This document shows positions 4,665 through 5,228 of a DNA stretch of 5,228 nt, piece by piece. Source of the DNA: Acidimicrobiaceae bacterium (GTDB lineage: Bacteria; Actinomycetota; Acidimicrobiia; Acidimicrobiales; UBA8190); NCBI GenBank assembly GCA_003453695.1, contig DMNK01000096.1, positions 1,921-7,148 on the forward strand. The letters are read 5' to 3'. A program made the position numbers and the translations under genes. A model generated the notes under the pieces. It was given only the letters and a program-made list of their open reading frames with translations. It had not been told where the DNA came from and did no database searches. Each line of letters starts with the position of its first letter. Positions within the stretch are counted from its first letter, which is position 1.

Positions 4665-5228
4665 TCAGAAGGGGAGGATCACGACACGTGTGGCGGTGAT
4701 GGTGTTGCCGTTGCGGTTGCCCTCCACAAATACGTGGGCGCCTTGGGTCACTGCGCTCGCCGACGCTGACGCGGAACCATTGCTGTAGACGGTCGACGAC
4801 TGCTCGTCGACCGTCACCGTCTGCCCGGAGCCGGTTGTGACGGTGAAGGAGTTGGTCCCCACGCTGGCCACCGTGCCGGTCACGGCGCCCAATTTGGAGG
4901 GATTCCCTCCGAATCCCCCGGGCCCGAAGGGCAAGACGGGGCGCACTTGCGGAGGCAACAGGGGCGCCACGTTGGAAGAACCCGAGGTAGCCAGGCCGAC
5001 CGACAAGCCGATGACAGTGGCCGCCAACACGGCGGCGACGATCCACGCCACCAGGGCGCTGTCCACCACCCGGCTCACCCAACCACCCCCGGCGCCGGCA
5101 GGCATCGGCGGCGCCATGGTGGGCGGGTATCCGGCCGGCATCCCCTGGGGACCGGCGACACCGGCCGGGGGCGGGTAGTAACCCGGTGGCGCATACCCGT
5201 AGCCGGGTGGCGGCCCGTAGCCGGGTGG
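4665..5228 (-). CDS. Single-pass membrane protein with PPGY-rich tail and DUF5666-like extracytoplasmic domain, 5' end missing
   Basis: The frame is open from the right edge of the window to the TGA at 4667-4665. It gives 187 residues; the true start lies beyond 5228, so the internal ATG at 5141 is not the start. Numbering from the edge: residues 1-49 are Pro/Gly/Tyr-rich (PPGYG repeats, YYPPP, MAPPMPAG); about 57-80 is one hydrophobic helix (ALVAWIVAAVLAATVIGLSV); 85-112 is a Pro/Gly linker; and 113-184 reads as beta strands (GAVTGTVASV, NSFTVTT, QTVTVDE, HVFVEGN, NTITATRVVI). The last part resembles DUF5666, a small beta-barrel-like domain common in actinobacterial exported proteins. A short Ser-Ala run (residues 152-159) lies in a loop. 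The tail is expected in the cytoplasm and the beta domain outside. The function is unknown, and there is no evident link to the oxidation operon. Confidence 0.8.
   Translation of the reverse strand, partial: PPGYGPPPGYGYAPPGYYPPPAGVAGPQGMPAGYPPTMAPPMPAGAGGGWVSRVVDSALVAWIVAAVLAATVIGLSVGLATSGSSNVAPLLPPQVRPVLPFGPGGFGGNPSKLGAVTGTVASVGTNSFTVTTGSGQTVTVDEQSSTVYSNGSASASASAVTQGAHVFVEGNRNGNTITATRVVILPF
5175..5228 (-). repeat. PPGY-coding tandem repeat
   Basis: An identical 15-base unit (CCACCCGGCTACGGG on the minus strand) occurs at 5228-5214 and 5210-5196, a period of 18 bases. A diverged copy (CCACCGGGTTACTAC) is at 5189-5175. They encode PPGYGP, PPGYGY and PPGYY in the cytoplasmic tail of the membrane protein, and the array may continue beyond the window. 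It is a coding repeat, not a mobile element. Confidence 0.7.

Noticed and set aside
4658..4673. CCCTT-GCTCAG-AAGGG hairpin between the TetR gene and the DUF5666-like gene
   Set aside because: Only five base pairs, no T-run, and it overlaps the stop codon of the membrane-protein gene. Too weak to call a terminator.

Overview
The window is GC-rich DNA with strongly GC-biased third codon positions, GTG as well as ATG starts, and clear AGGAG-type ribosome binding sites. Together with a mycobacterial EthA-like Baeyer-Villiger monooxygenase, a Pro/Gly/Tyr-tailed membrane protein and a divergent TetR regulator, this points to an actinomycete (Actinomycetota: mycobacteria-like or an acidimicrobial lineage). 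The genus cannot be fixed from the sequence alone.

Layout, left to right. Bases 1-147 hold the last 48 codons of an enolase-superfamily (mandelate racemase/muconate lactonizing type) enzyme on the plus strand. Two small plus-strand genes follow (193-459 and 456-662). They overlap by four bases (GTGA); the first encodes a very acidic protein and the second an arginine-rich one, and I recognise neither family. They converge with a minus-strand operon read from about 3970 down to 675: a PF10118-type 'predicted metal-dependent hydrolase' (3041-3916), an EthA-like FAD monooxygenase with an intact Baeyer-Villiger fingerprint (1509-3020), and a classical short-chain dehydrogenase/reductase (675-1505). 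The spacings are 20 and 3 bases, so the three genes are almost certainly co-transcribed.

Divergent from this operon is a TetR-family regulator (about 4056-4643). The 139-base gap between them holds an AT-rich island with an 11-bp perfect inverted repeat (arms 3985-3995 and 4007-4017). It overlaps a good candidate operon promoter (TTGATG, 17 bases, TAAATT on the minus strand) and a weaker one for the regulator. The arrangement resembles the ethA-ethR pair of mycobacteria, with two extra oxidation genes on the ethA side. The right end (4665-5228, minus) is a membrane protein with a PPGY-repeat N-terminal tail, one transmembrane helix and a DUF5666-like exported domain; its start lies beyond the window.

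How the genes may work together (inference): the PF10118 protein shows the E / ExxH / E / ExxH ligand spacing of ferritin-like di-iron enzymes. The operon could therefore encode a stepwise oxidation of a lipophilic substrate (hydroxylation, alcohol to ketone by the SDR, ketone to ester by the monooxygenase), derepressed when a ligand releases the TetR protein. No RNA genes, insertion sequences, CRISPR arrays or attachment sites were seen.
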